Origin: Candidatus Anammoxibacter sp.
Lineage (GTDB): Bacteria > Planctomycetota > Brocadiia > Brocadiales > Anammoxibacteraceae
Reading direction: 5' to 3'
Assembly (NCBI GenBank): GCA_021777105.1
Contig: JAIQZQ010000030.1
Span: 1 to 64,000 of the forward strand
Length of the DNA: 64,000 nt
The notes under the pieces were generated by a model that saw only the letters and a list, made by a program, of their open reading frames with translations, was not told the origin of the DNA and ran no database searches. Made by a program: the position numbers and the translations under genes. Each line of letters begins with the position of its first letter. Positions within the stretch are counted from its first letter, which is position 1. Of the stretch, positions 1-8,608 are shown piece after piece.

Positions 1-237
1 CAATTAAATACATGAAAAGTGATTAGAAATTAATCAAAAACGGAAAATATTTTCTATTCTAACCAGAGTTAGGGCACAGGAGGTTTTTCGGCCAAAATTT
101 TCAAACAAAATTACCCTTTCCGCAACAGATACTACGTAAATATTGTTTTTCGAAAACCTGGTTTGTTTATGGCGCAATTGCAGGCCTCAAACTACGGCCT
201 CTGGCCATTTAACATTTGCAGGATGCGTTCCTGAGCT

Positions 238-1932
238 CTATATATTATACGATTTCAGGAATTTGCGCGACTTCCTGATATCTATATTATATGACCTGTC
301 TTTATCCACGTATGGGACTTCTTTACGGTAGGATTCATATAAAGTATTGGTGAATGATCCCAGTTGTACAAACCCATCATCATTTTGTTCAGTTGCGTAA
401 TTCTTTCTGAGGTCAATGGACTGGGCGGCATGGAAAAGTTCGATGCCAAGTATATAATATAGATTGTCTATTATTTTATTGACTTGATGCACAACGTACG
501 GGGCGTTTGTCCCCACATCTTCAACGCTGCCGGCTACATCTATAAAATCAATAGATGAGGGATTGCTCAAGCTACGAATTTCCGTGTGAAGGGATAAACA
601 TGTATTCTGTAAAATACCGAGCCCATAACTATTTTCGTCCGGAGCAAGAAACTTGCGTAAACCGGTTTGTTCGGAGGATCCTAAAGTCATAATTCTGCTG
701 CTTGAAATCTTTGACAAATGACAAAGCGATATCCCTAACGTCTCAAAGTATAAGACCCAACTAATGGGCTCGTAATTTGCCGTTGGCGTTATCATTCCTC
801 TTAGACAGTCCTTATCATCGGCATCTTCAATAACAATATAATCTTCTACCTGTGTCGAAGCGCTGTTTCCATCAGGCAGCGTGTCAACCAGCACGGCAGG
901 GTTATCGTCCGATGAATTGAGCTGGATCTCAATCTTTTCCTTAAGGGATTCTATTATGTCAAAAACCGCGCCATGCACTTGACTTGCGTCCCGAAAGCTT
1001 AGCGGATCTTGTAAAGAGCGCTTTTTGTATCCGCGCTTATCATTATCTTTGGAATCAATTTTGTCCCAAAGATAGCTGCCGGCTAAATAACCTCTGATTT
1101 GACCGGCAGATATATTCTGTCCTTTATATGGTCTTATATCTTGCGCTTCCTTTATCAACGGCGCAATATTGCCGTTCAACCCTTCTAAGCTCAACGCAAA
1201 AACAATGTCGGCCCTATTAAGTAATTTTTCAACTCGGCGCAATACTAAGGCCGCCATCCCGGCTGAATAAGAATTTGAACTTAGAATTGAAAGTCCATCC
1301 TTGGCAAAAGGTTCAAGAGGAGTAAGCCCCGCCTCTTCAAGGGCCATGCCGGCATTCATCCGATTTCCCTTATAGAAGACGTCAATATTGGGTTTGCCCA
1401 TCATTGCCAGGCCAATAGCCGATAAAATATTAATATCGGCGACACCTGTTGAGCCTTTTGAGTAAATAACCGGGTGAATTTCTCTATTCAGGAACTCTGC
1501 AAACATATCTACGACATTAGGATTGCATGCTGTTATGCCATTAAGCATTGTATTTACTCTGGCAAGCATCATTGCGCGGACGACATTTTCACTTAATTCA
1601 GGCCCAACATTAGTGTTATGCGCATAAAGAATGCGTTCGTTAAACGCTTTAGAATTTGCGATAGCATCGTCATTTAATTTGTTGCCGCCCTTTTTGCTAA
1701 GATTGCCGTTTAATACTTTTACGTCTTTTTTTGCTCCAACGCTATTAGTCACTCCGTATATCTCACATCCTTGACACGCCGCAACAATCAGGAGGTCGTA
1801 TGCCTTAGAAACACGGATCTTTGCTTCGCCGTCAACCTCAACTTTAATTCGATCCTTTGCAATAAGCGCTACCTGATCTATAGTAAGAGCGCTACCGGTT
1901 AATATTATTTTCATTGAAAGAGGGGATTTCAT
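238..1932 (-). CDS. HAL/PAL-family ammonia-lyase homologue lacking the MIO tripeptide
   Basis: 564 aa, aligning end to end with histidine/aromatic amino acid ammonia-lyases (usually about 510 aa). Visible family landmarks are the catalytic-loop Tyr in YGVTNSVGA (Y59), the Asn helix around N220, QDPLSFRDASQVHGA (308-322), SSDDNPAV and the C-terminal IELFHAAQSIDLR. The loop that normally reads GSVGASGDLAPL and cyclises Ala-Ser-Gly into the MIO electrophile reads GSTGVADINIL (160-170), so Ser-Gly is gone. The Tyr of QDPYSLR (Y280 in Pseudomonas HAL, from memory) is Leu311, while the following Arg is kept. Classical deamination is therefore doubtful; a different lyase or mutase chemistry or a non-enzymatic role is possible. 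An internal ATG at 1914 (MKIILTG) is an equally good start. Monocistronic, divergent from the MerR gene. Confidence 0.75.
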   Translation of the reverse strand: MKSPLSMKIILTGSALTIDQVALIAKDRIKVEVDGEAKIRVSKAYDLLIVAACQGCEIYGVTNSVGAKKDVKVLNGNLSKKGGNKLNDDAIANSKAFNERILYAHNTNVGPELSENVVRAMMLARVNTMLNGITACNPNVVDMFAEFLNREIHPVIYSKGSTGVADINILSAIGLAMMGKPNIDVFYKGNRMNAGMALEEAGLTPLEPFAKDGLSILSSNSYSAGMAALVLRRVEKLLNRADIVFALSLEGLNGNIAPLIKEAQDIRPYKGQNISAGQIRGYLAGSYLWDKIDSKDNDKRGYKKRSLQDPLSFRDASQVHGAVFDIIESLKEKIEIQLNSSDDNPAVLVDTLPDGNSASTQVEDYIVIEDADDKDCLRGMITPTANYEPISWVLYFETLGISLCHLSKISSSRIMTLGSSEQTGLRKFLAPDENSYGLGILQNTCLSLHTEIRSLSNPSSIDFIDVAGSVEDVGTNAPYVVHQVNKIIDNLYYILGIELFHAAQSIDLRKNYATEQNDDGFVQLGSFTNTLYESYRKEVPYVDKDRSYNIDIRKSRKFLKSYNI

Positions 1933-2321
1933 ATATCGTTAATTAATAAAAAAGTAGACAACAAGACAACTAACCTTGAGGATATTCAGTATTCAAATGA
2001 TAATAGAAGATTTAAAACTGATAACAGTTTAGAACTCTACTCAACGGTTATTGGCAAGTCAAGCGATTTGTTTATGGCAGCCAAAACCAAATCAAAACAT
2101 TATCATAATTTGTTTTATCGTATTGTGGAAAGATATGATATAATTCTCATCTGGTTATTGATAAATGAAAACTGAGCAGCTTGTCTGCTCTAGTGATAAA
2201 TGAACATTTGGCTGCTTGGCAGCCTTAGTGAGAATTATCCCCCGAGGGGAGAATTATGCCCGGGGGGCGAAAGGCTAATCATATATTTCCGCTTTAATAT
2301 AAATATAAAAGAGTTTCGATT
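1933..2321. other. Divergent intergenic region between lyase homologue and MerR gene
   Basis: 389 bp between two divergent genes, so both promoters should lie here. The only clear structure is the dispersed hairpin repeat at 2163-2258. No gene is visible. Confidence 0.5.
2163..2258 (+). repeat. Hairpin repeat family A, copy 1 (double unit)
   Basis: Two tandem units, each opening with an AATGAAnA box. The first carries stem-loop GAGCAG-CTTGT-CTGCTC (2174-2190) and the second GGCTGC-TTG-GCAGCC (2210-2224). Both are followed by TAGTGA, then a hairpin TCCCC-CGA-GGGGA (2238-2250). It lies about 60 bp upstream of the MerR start. This is the fullest copy of the family. Confidence 0.85.
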
Positions 2322-2702
2322 ATGGTAAAGGACATTGATCCAATAAGGGCTATATTTCCAATCAGCGTAGCTGCTGAGATCTTGGAAGTAAACCCAAGAA
2401 CATTAAGGATTTATGAAGAAAAAGGGCTTATTAGCCCGTCCCGCAACGACGGCAACCGCAGGTTTTATTCGCTTAAGGATATTGGCCTGTTGGAATATGT
2501 TCATTACCTGATTCAGATTAAGAAAGTGAACGCCGCCGGTGTGAAAGAGATCCTGTCACTTCTTGATTCACTACCGGAAGAGATACGTGAAGATTTAACA
2601 TCGCGTGTTGAAAAATCTATTGAAAAGATGCCTAAAGATAAGATAGCTATGTTTAAAGAGGGCGTTAATGAAATTACGGAATCTTTAATTCCAGTGCAAT
2701 AA
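2322..2702 (+). CDS. MerR-family transcriptional regulator, HspR-like
   Basis: 126 aa. The N-terminal winged helix-turn-helix is visible at about residues 12-60 (ISVAAEILEVNPRTLRIYEEKGLISPSR, then NRRFYSLKDI). The segment VNAAGVKEIL resembles the linker helix of HspR, the MerR-type repressor of chaperone operons. The C-terminus is a short amphipathic helix with no Cys-based metal site, so a metal sensor of the CueR/ZntR type is unlikely. It stands alone; no dnaK or clpB gene is adjacent, so its regulon cannot be read from context. No strong Shine-Dalgarno sequence precedes the ATG. HspR-like is an inference; MerR membership is clear. Confidence 0.85.
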   Translation: MVKDIDPIRAIFPISVAAEILEVNPRTLRIYEEKGLISPSRNDGNRRFYSLKDIGLLEYVHYLIQIKKVNAAGVKEILSLLDSLPEEIREDLTSRVEKSIEKMPKDKIAMFKEGVNEITESLIPVQ

Positions 2703-2845
2703 AGCGCCGCGCCAATTTAGGGAGTGTCTTTATTTATATGAATTATTAAAATCCCGCAATTTATGTGGCGCCCTCAGAATTGACAATATCTTCCTCAAAC
2801 GCAGACAGCGCGAGGGCGCGCCTACACTACAACGGCAATAAATAT

Positions 2846-2920
2846 GGAGCACATTAACTGTGTTAATGTTAAAAACTATACAATTGGTATATTATAAAAT
2901 TAACACGGTTAATTAACTCC
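2846..2920 (+). repeat. MITE-like element, GGAGT family, short form
   Basis: 75 bp with imperfect terminal inverted repeats. The left end reads GGAGCACATTAACTGTGTTA and the right end AATTAACACGGTTAATTAAC followed by TCC. A longer copy at 34501-34760 and a solo left end at 35737-35774 carry the same ends. Confidence 0.7.
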
Positions 2921-3236
2921 AAAGAAACTCCACTTTGACATAACCGCTTTCAGGTTTATCCGGGTTCAACGCTCCCACAACGGCACTTGCATCTATTTAT
3001 GTAAAAATGTTCTCAAATTTCGGCATATTTGTTGCATATTTACCTCCACTAAACTACCACAAATGATTTAAATTAATTGCGCCGGCCAGTTATTTATGTT
3101 ACCATTTACCCTTATTAATTAATTGCCGTAATTATTCTAATATTTATTCACATTTAACGGCATTTATCATTCATATCCAATGTAGCAAAGCTCAGGTTTT
3201 GATGTAAGAAATATTTATGCTTATAAATGAAGAAAG

Positions 3237-3264
3237 TTGACAATATTTCATTGATGAATATCTC
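3237..3264 (+). promoter_or_regulatory. Candidate sigma-70 promoter for betaine-synthesis gene
   Basis: TTGACA at 3237-3242, 16-bp spacer, TATCTC at 3259-3264. Transcription would begin just before the Shine-Dalgarno at 3287. The -35 is perfect and the -10 weak, so it may need an activator or be fortuitous. Confidence 0.35.
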
Positions 3265-3299
3265 CAAATTTGGGCGCGCAAAAATGGGAGGTGACGAAC

Positions 3300-4961
3300 A
3301 TGACTGTTAAAAATGACAAATATGCAACATGCAAGCAAGGGCATATAAAGGACACTGACTATTATAAAGAGCAGTATGCCAACGATTTTGTTAATAAATG
3401 GGATGAGCTGATTGACTGGAAGCGGCGAGTTAAAGGCGAAGGCGACTTTTTTATTGAGCAATTGAAGAGAATTGGGGCCAAAAGGGTGCTTGATGTTGCG
3501 ACCGGCACGGGTTTTCATTCCGTCAGGTTATTAGAAGAGGGTTTTGAAGTTACCAGCGCGGACGGCAGCACGGAAATGCTGACAAAAGCTTTTGAGAACG
3601 GTCGAAAAAGAGGGCTGATTTTAAGCGCTGTTCAGGCGGATTGGCGGTATTTAAATCGCCATGTTCACGGGGAATTTGACGCGGTTATTTGCCTGGGCAA
3701 CTCTTTTACACACTTGTTTCAAGAGAATGATCGCCGAAAAGCCCTTGCCGAGTTTTATGCAGCCCTTAAGCATGACGGCGTTTTAATTATAGATCAACGA
3801 AATTATGACTCTATTTTAGATAATGGGTTTTCAAGCAAACATTCATATTATTACTGCGGGAAAAGCGTTTTAGCGGAACCGGAATACGTTGATGACAATC
3901 TTGCCAGATTTAAATACGCATTTAACGACAATTCAACATACCATTTAAACATGTTCCCTCTTAGAAAAGAATATACGCGCAGGCTCTTAAAAGAGGTTGG
4001 TTTTCAAACCATTGAAACATATGGCGATTTTCAATCAGATTTTAGCGATGATGACCCGGATTTTTACGTTCATGTCGCGGAAAAAAAATACGTGAAAAAG
4101 AAAAAAACTGTTTCCCCTTCAGAGTGCCCATCAAAAAAGGCGGTTTCAGTTACCAAAGATTATTACAACAGCAAGGACGCGGATAATTTCTATTCCATGG
4201 TTTGGGGCGGCGAGGACATCCATGTGGGAATTTATGAAAGCAAAGACGAGTCAATAAAAAAGGCGAGCCAACGGTCAAAGACTCAGTTGGCGTCCCATCT
4301 TAAAAATATAAATGGAAATTCTAAAATATTAGACATAGGATCTGGTTACGGCGGGGGGGCAAGATTCCTCGCCCGTAATTTTGGGAGCAAGGTTTGCGCG
4401 TTAAATCTAAGCGATGTTGAAAATGAGAGACATAGAATAATTAATCAGGAACAGGGTTTAAGCGATTTAATTGATGTGGTTGACGGCAGTTTTGATGAAT
4501 TGTGTTATGAAGATGAAACGTTTGATGTAGTATGGTCGCAGGACGCGTTGCTCCATAGTTCAAATAAGGAGAAGGCGCTTGCGGAGGTTGCCAGGGTTTT
4601 AAAAAACAGTGGAGATTTTATTTTTACCGACCCTATGCAAAGCGATGATTGCCCTGACGGCGTTTTACAGCCTATTCTTGACCGCATCCATTTAAAATCA
4701 TTGGCTTCCCCATGTTTTTATCGAAAGCTTGCGACTGAATCAGGGCTTGGCGAAGTTGCCTTTGAAGATTTGACAAAACATCTTATCACACACTACTCCA
4801 GAGTTTTGGAAGAAACAAAAGCGCAAAGAAACAGGCTTGCAAAAGAGATAGACACGGATTATTTAGACCGAATGGAAAAAGGGCTCCAGCATTGGATTGA
4901 CGGCGGTTTAAATGGTCATTTAGTCTGGGGTTGTTTTCACTTCCGCAAAAACCACGCATAA
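3300..4961 (+). CDS. Fused glycine/sarcosine and sarcosine/dimethylglycine N-methyltransferase
   Basis: 553 aa from the ATG at 3300, chosen because GGAGGTGA (3287-3294) sits just upstream; a TTG at 3270 would add ten residues without its own site. The N-terminal half (about 1-265) is a class I SAM methyltransferase with VLDVATGTGFHS, matching glycine/sarcosine N-methyltransferase. After a Lys-rich linker, the C-terminal half (about 285-553) carries ILDIGSGYGGGARFL and matches sarcosine/dimethylglycine N-methyltransferase. Together they convert glycine to glycine betaine using three SAM. Most organisms have two genes; a fusion is known from Actinopolyspora halophila. The next gene on the same strand is a BCCT transporter, which supports a role in osmoprotection. 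Confidence 0.9.
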   Translation: MTVKNDKYATCKQGHIKDTDYYKEQYANDFVNKWDELIDWKRRVKGEGDFFIEQLKRIGAKRVLDVATGTGFHSVRLLEEGFEVTSADGSTEMLTKAFENGRKRGLILSAVQADWRYLNRHVHGEFDAVICLGNSFTHLFQENDRRKALAEFYAALKHDGVLIIDQRNYDSILDNGFSSKHSYYYCGKSVLAEPEYVDDNLARFKYAFNDNSTYHLNMFPLRKEYTRRLLKEVGFQTIETYGDFQSDFSDDDPDFYVHVAEKKYVKKKKTVSPSECPSKKAVSVTKDYYNSKDADNFYSMVWGGEDIHVGIYESKDESIKKASQRSKTQLASHLKNINGNSKILDIGSGYGGGARFLARNFGSKVCALNLSDVENERHRIINQEQGLSDLIDVVDGSFDELCYEDETFDVVWSQDALLHSSNKEKALAEVARVLKNSGDFIFTDPMQSDDCPDGVLQPILDRIHLKSLASPCFYRKLATESGLGEVAFEDLTKHLITHYSRVLEETKAQRNRLAKEIDTDYLDRMEKGLQHWIDGGLNGHLVWGCFHFRKNHA

Positions 4962-5001
4962 TGCCCACTTACTTAGGGCAAAGCGAATGAACTATTCATA
5001 A

Positions 5002-5066
5002 TTTGCGCGATTCTTATCACCCTACCCTACCCCCTCCAATCAATGGAGGGGGAATAAAAGGTATAT
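5002..5066 (-). repeat. C/G-run hairpin repeat family B, copy 1
   Basis: A divergent copy (GCGATTCTTATCACCC, then a CCCTCC...GGAGGG hairpin and GGTATATATTT) between the methyltransferase and transporter genes. Same family as 13055-13145. Confidence 0.7.
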
Positions 5067-5139
5067 ATTTAAATTCAAAATAGTAGCTTTATTATTGTCC
5101 TCGGTAATATCTTAGCAATCTTTCGGAAGCTCCAATTTC

Positions 5140-6642
5140 TTGAAAAAACTACGATTAAAATTAGAGATTAATCCTGCGGTATTTTGGATATCTGCGGCGT
5201 TAATTGTTTTCTTTGTCGGTTTTACGCTTTATAATCTTGATTTTATAAAACTTGTCTCGGATGCAGTCCAGACCTTTATCGCCAATAGAACAGGCTGGTT
5301 TTTTGTCTCGACTGTAAACATCATCCTTATATTTGTCATTATTTTGCTATCGTCAAAATACGGGAATATAAGGATTGGCGGGGCGGACGCCAAGCCTGAT
5401 TTTAATTTCTGGTCCTGGCTTGCAATGCTTTTCAGCGCGGGCATGGGAATTGGTTTGCTTTTCTATAGCGTGGCTGAGCCAATCTTTCATTTTACTTCCC
5501 CGCCTTTTGAAACACAGGATAACGCGACTTCCGCAAAGTTTGCCATGGCGTTCACGTTTTTTCACTGGGGTTTGCACGCATGGGGCATCTATGCCATGAT
5601 AGCTTTAGCCCTGGCTTTTTTTGCGTACAATCGAGGTTTGCCGCTTTCAGTCAGGTCGGTGTTTTATCCAATCCTTGGAGACCGTATTTACGGCCCAATC
5701 GGCAATTTAATAGATATACTAGCGGTATTTTCAACTCTTTTTGGGCTGGCGACATCATTAGGGCTCGGCGCAAAACAAGTTAACGCAGGCCTAAACCATG
5801 TGTTTGGCTTGCCGTTTAATAACACAGCGCAACTGGCGCTGATAGCGGGCATAACCGGACTTGCCACCATCTCGGTTGTCATGGGTTTGGACAAAGGCAT
5901 AAAAAGGCTAAGTCAGCTTAATATAATACTGGCTCTCATTTTATTGGCGTTTGTCTTTTTTATTGGCCCGACTTTTCACATCCTTGACGCTTTTGTTCAA
6001 AACGCAGGCGCGTATGTGTCTGAATTCTCAATGATGAGTTCGTGGACGGAGGCTTATGAAGGCACAAACTGGCAGAACGGCTGGACTCTTTTTTACTGGG
6101 CCTGGTGGATCGCCTGGTCGCCGTTTGTCGGCATTTTTATCGCCCGTATCTCAAAAGGCAGAACTGTTCGCGAATTCCTTTTATGCGTTATGCTGATTCC
6201 CGTATTTTTTACTTTTATATGGATGACCGTATTCGGCAATTCAGCTATTTCCGAAGAAATGGCCAATCCGGGAAGCATTTCAAACGCGGTAAATGAAAAT
6301 GTCGCAGTGGCAATCTATGCGCTTTTTGAGCGGTTTCCACTCTCATTTATCACAAGTTTTATTGCAATAATAGTGGTAATCAGCTTTTTTGTCACATCAT
6401 CAGATTCCGCTTCGTTTGTGGTTGACATTATCACATCAGGCGGAAGACTTAATCCACCTGTTGCTCAACGAATATTCTGGGCTTTAATGGAAGGCGCCGT
6501 GGCTGCGGTTTTGTTAATGGCCGGAGGTTTAAAAGCCCTTCAAACAGCGGTTATTACAACCGGACTGCCATTTGCAATAGTCCTGCTGTTTATGTGCTAT
6601 TGCCTGTTTAAAGGCTTAAAAGAAGAGTCGTCCGCTAAATAA
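5140..6642 (+). CDS. BCCT-family betaine/choline/carnitine transporter
   Basis: 500 aa with about twelve hydrophobic segments. The N-terminal region shows the BCCT pattern (GIGLLFYSVAEPIFHF, residues about 103-118) and the signature Trp cluster GWTLFYWAWWIAWSPFVGIFIARISKGRTVREF at about 316-348. It imports betaine or a related quaternary ammonium compound, coupled to Na+ or H+; coupling cannot be decided here. The start is a TTG (5140) with GGAAG about 12 bp upstream. There is no long cytosolic C-terminal tail of the BetP osmosensing type. It lies 178 bp downstream of the betaine-synthesis gene, suggesting one osmoadaptation locus with uptake and synthesis. Confidence 0.93.
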   Translation: MKKLRLKLEINPAVFWISAALIVFFVGFTLYNLDFIKLVSDAVQTFIANRTGWFFVSTVNIILIFVIILLSSKYGNIRIGGADAKPDFNFWSWLAMLFSAGMGIGLLFYSVAEPIFHFTSPPFETQDNATSAKFAMAFTFFHWGLHAWGIYAMIALALAFFAYNRGLPLSVRSVFYPILGDRIYGPIGNLIDILAVFSTLFGLATSLGLGAKQVNAGLNHVFGLPFNNTAQLALIAGITGLATISVVMGLDKGIKRLSQLNIILALILLAFVFFIGPTFHILDAFVQNAGAYVSEFSMMSSWTEAYEGTNWQNGWTLFYWAWWIAWSPFVGIFIARISKGRTVREFLLCVMLIPVFFTFIWMTVFGNSAISEEMANPGSISNAVNENVAVAIYALFERFPLSFITSFIAIIVVISFFVTSSDSASFVVDIITSGGRLNPPVAQRIFWALMEGAVAAVLLMAGGLKALQTAVITTGLPFAIVLLFMCYCLFKGLKEESSAK

Positions 6643-6732
6643 TCACGCAAATATTATTCATTGAAATTGGAATGATTTTTAGTCTCTTTCCGAGCTCTAA
6701 CAAGGATTCGTTCTTTGCCATTCGCGCTTTGA

Positions 6733-7590
6733 TCACTTCTTCTTCGCTTTATCCCCAAAATGATTGACAATGATCTCGACAACCTCATCCGCGATTGATT
6801 CAATAGGTTTTCTTGTCACATTTACAACCTTGCATCCGATTTTTCTATATATCTTTCTCGCATATTTAAGCTCGTCATTAACGGATGTTGGGCTTATATA
6901 GTCTGTAAATCCAAGCTCCCCAATATGAGCATGCCTCTCTTTGCGGTGAGACATAAGATGTTGGTAGTCAATAATCAACCCAATTACCCGCTGTTTTTCA
7001 ACTTTAAACAGATCCGGCGGCGGGGCAATATCCATAACCAACGGCACATTTGCGACTTTCCAGCCTTTTACCGCAAGATACATGCTTAAAGGCGTTTTTC
7101 CGCACCGTGAAACGCCGGCTAACACAATTTCCGCGGATTGAAGATCCTCATGTTTTACCCCATCATCGTGAGACACGGTAAACTCAATGGCCCCAATTCT
7201 CTTAAAATAATCCTCTTTGTGAGTGTGGTAAAGCCCAGGTTTTCCTTTAGGTTTTTTGTCAAAAACAGTAGCCAGGCATTCAATTAACGGCCCCATTATA
7301 TCAATGGCAACAACATCCGCCTCTTCAGCGGCTTTTAAAAGCAACCTCCTAAGCTTCTCATCAACCATAGAGTGAACAATAATACCGTTGTTTTTCTTGG
7401 CCTTTTTTATAGAGCTTTCGATCTGGGCAACTTTTCTTGCATGGGGAATCTTTATAATCCTTGCGTCAGCGTCAATAAACTGCGCCAACACCGTCTCAAC
7501 CAGCTGTTCGCCGCTTGCGCCAAACCCGCCTGAAACCACATAAATAGTTAGCGGTTTAACAACATTATCATTTTTGATCTTTTTTGCCAT
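6733..7590 (-). CDS. ppsR: PEP synthase / PPDK regulatory kinase-phosphorylase (PpsR, DUF299)
   Basis: 285 aa, the usual length. The family is bifunctional: it phosphorylates (ADP-dependent) and dephosphorylates (Pi-dependent) a Thr in PEP synthase or pyruvate phosphate dikinase, controlling entry into gluconeogenesis. The P-loop-like motif GVSRCGKTPLS is at about 159-169 (usually GVSRTGKTPLS). Also visible are VVSGGFGASGEQL at the N-terminus, YHTHKEDYFKRIGAIEFTVSHDDG and LGFTDYISPTSVNDEL. The first ten residues are a Lys-rich extension. No target enzyme is encoded nearby, so whether it acts on PpsA or PpdK is unknown. Confidence 0.93.
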   Translation of the reverse strand: MAKKIKNDNVVKPLTIYVVSGGFGASGEQLVETVLAQFIDADARIIKIPHARKVAQIESSIKKAKKNNGIIVHSMVDEKLRRLLLKAAEEADVVAIDIMGPLIECLATVFDKKPKGKPGLYHTHKEDYFKRIGAIEFTVSHDDGVKHEDLQSAEIVLAGVSRCGKTPLSMYLAVKGWKVANVPLVMDIAPPPDLFKVEKQRVIGLIIDYQHLMSHRKERHAHIGELGFTDYISPTSVNDELKYARKIYRKIGCKVVNVTRKPIESIADEVVEIIVNHFGDKAKKK

Positions 7591-7914
7591 TATAGGTTCT
7601 CCCTCTTAATTAATCAAAATCCAGAGCCTGAAATTAATAGTATGCCTATAATAAGGAAAATGCAAATTGATTTTGAATGCGCATTTAATAATTCCCCATG
7701 TTTACAAAACCCCCATGCTTTGTAAACCACAATTCGAGAATCCCCAGCTTCACGTCTAGTATATAAACTATTATCCCCTGAGGGGATAATTCTCACTAAG
7801 GCAGCCAAGCAGCCAAATGTTCATTTATTACCTTTTGATATTATGTCTTTTTGACATATAATGTGTTCTTTCGTATTCATTACTTAATGACGTTTTATTA
7901 AAGGAGGGGTTTAT
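7591..7914. other. Divergent intergenic region upstream of ppsR and toxin pair
   Basis: 324 bp. It contains a partial family C segment (about 7688-7745, with ACAAAACCCCCATGCTTTGT-like and CCCCAGCTTC motifs), hairpin repeat A copy 2, and the Shine-Dalgarno AAAGGAGGGG (7900-7909) for the next gene. Confidence 0.5.
7750..7838 (-). repeat. Hairpin repeat family A, copy 2
   Basis: On the minus strand: the AATGAACATT box, hairpin GGCTGC-TTG-GCTGCC (one mismatch), TTAGTGAGA, then a perfect 9-bp stem ATTATCCCC-TCA-GGGGATAAT. Confidence 0.8.
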
Positions 7915-8220
7915 ATGCCTGAGTCAAGCGCCCTTAAACTGCCCAAAAACCTGAAAGATGAACTTTTTAAGATCACAAAGAAATCAAGCGCTGAAGACGC
8001 GGTAAAAGAGTTAATTCACAGGGAACTATTGAGAGAAAGGAATAAACATAACTTTTCAAAGAAAACATTCGAAAAGAAATACGATATGACTTTCGACAAA
8101 TTTGAAGAGAGTTGCAAAGGCAAGAAACTTGAGTATGAAAAAGAAAAAGACTATTTTGACTGGGATATGGCGGTTACCGCCCTTGATGATATAAACGGCA
8201 AGATAGAAAAAATGAAATGA
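7915..8220 (+). CDS. Putative antitoxin of a TumE-like toxin pair
   Basis: 101 aa, hydrophilic and Lys/Glu-rich. The opening (SALKLPKNLKDELFKITKKSSAEDAVKELIHRELL, residues 4-38) looks like the ribbon-helix/helical start of small DNA-binding antitoxins. No family is certain. The start has an excellent Shine-Dalgarno. The stop overlaps the next start in an ATGA (8217-8220), so the two are translationally coupled, the usual antitoxin-first order. The pair is bracketed by a 10-bp inverted repeat ACGTTTTATT (7890-7899) and AATAAAACGT (8596-8605), which may be chance in AT-rich DNA. Confidence 0.55.
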   Translation: MPESSALKLPKNLKDELFKITKKSSAEDAVKELIHRELLRERNKHNFSKKTFEKKYDMTFDKFEESCKGKKLEYEKEKDYFDWDMAVTALDDINGKIEKMK

Positions 8221-8576
8221 AAGAAAACATTGATGACATAATACAGAATCTAAAAAGAATTTCCTCATCTATTGCCGCAAAAGATTTACGCATCATTGAT
8301 AAGACAGAATCGCTTTTAAAAGCAAGAATCTACTTTATGGAAGATTTGTTTGTCCAATTATACATCAATATAAGAAATCCTAAAAGAAGCTATACACTTA
8401 TACTTAATGAAAAACGTATATTCGGCAAAGATTATATCTTTTCCTCCTGGCATTTACATCCTTATACCAACCCTGAGTTCCATGATGATTCCAAACATGG
8501 ACAAAAAGAGATCACAATAGAAGATTTCGTAGAAGAATCGCTTTATATAGTCACGGAAAAACTAAAATTTCTATAA
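8217..8576 (+). CDS. Putative toxin, TumE-like (DUF6516 type)
   Basis: 119 aa. Features that recall the TumE family are a central beta-rich segment (KARIYFMEDLFVQLYINIR...SYTLILNEKRIFGKDYIF), a His-rich turn WHLHPYTNPEFHDDSKHGQKE (about 79-99) and an acidic C-terminal helix IEDFVEESLYIVTEKL. TumE proteins are small toxins paired with a DNA-binding antitoxin, as here. The resemblance is from memory of the overall pattern; an unrelated small protein remains possible. Coupled to the upstream gene by ATGA. Confidence 0.5.
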   Translation: MKENIDDIIQNLKRISSSIAAKDLRIIDKTESLLKARIYFMEDLFVQLYINIRNPKRSYTLILNEKRIFGKDYIFSSWHLHPYTNPEFHDDSKHGQKEITIEDFVEESLYIVTEKLKFL

Positions 8577-8608
8577 AATAAGCGTTTCATGAATAAATAA
8601 AACGTGCC

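Larger units (their letters stand above)
2703..3299. other. Intergenic region upstream of betaine-synthesis gene
   Basis: 597 bp, AT-rich toward its 3' half. It holds the small inverted-terminal-repeat element at 2846-2920 and a candidate promoter at 3237-3264. I see no gene and no recognisable glycine riboswitch. Confidence 0.5.

Noticed and set aside
2703..3299. Glycine riboswitch upstream of the glycine methyltransferase
   Set aside because: No tandem glycine-aptamer pattern was recognised; the region holds only a MITE-like element and AT-rich DNA.
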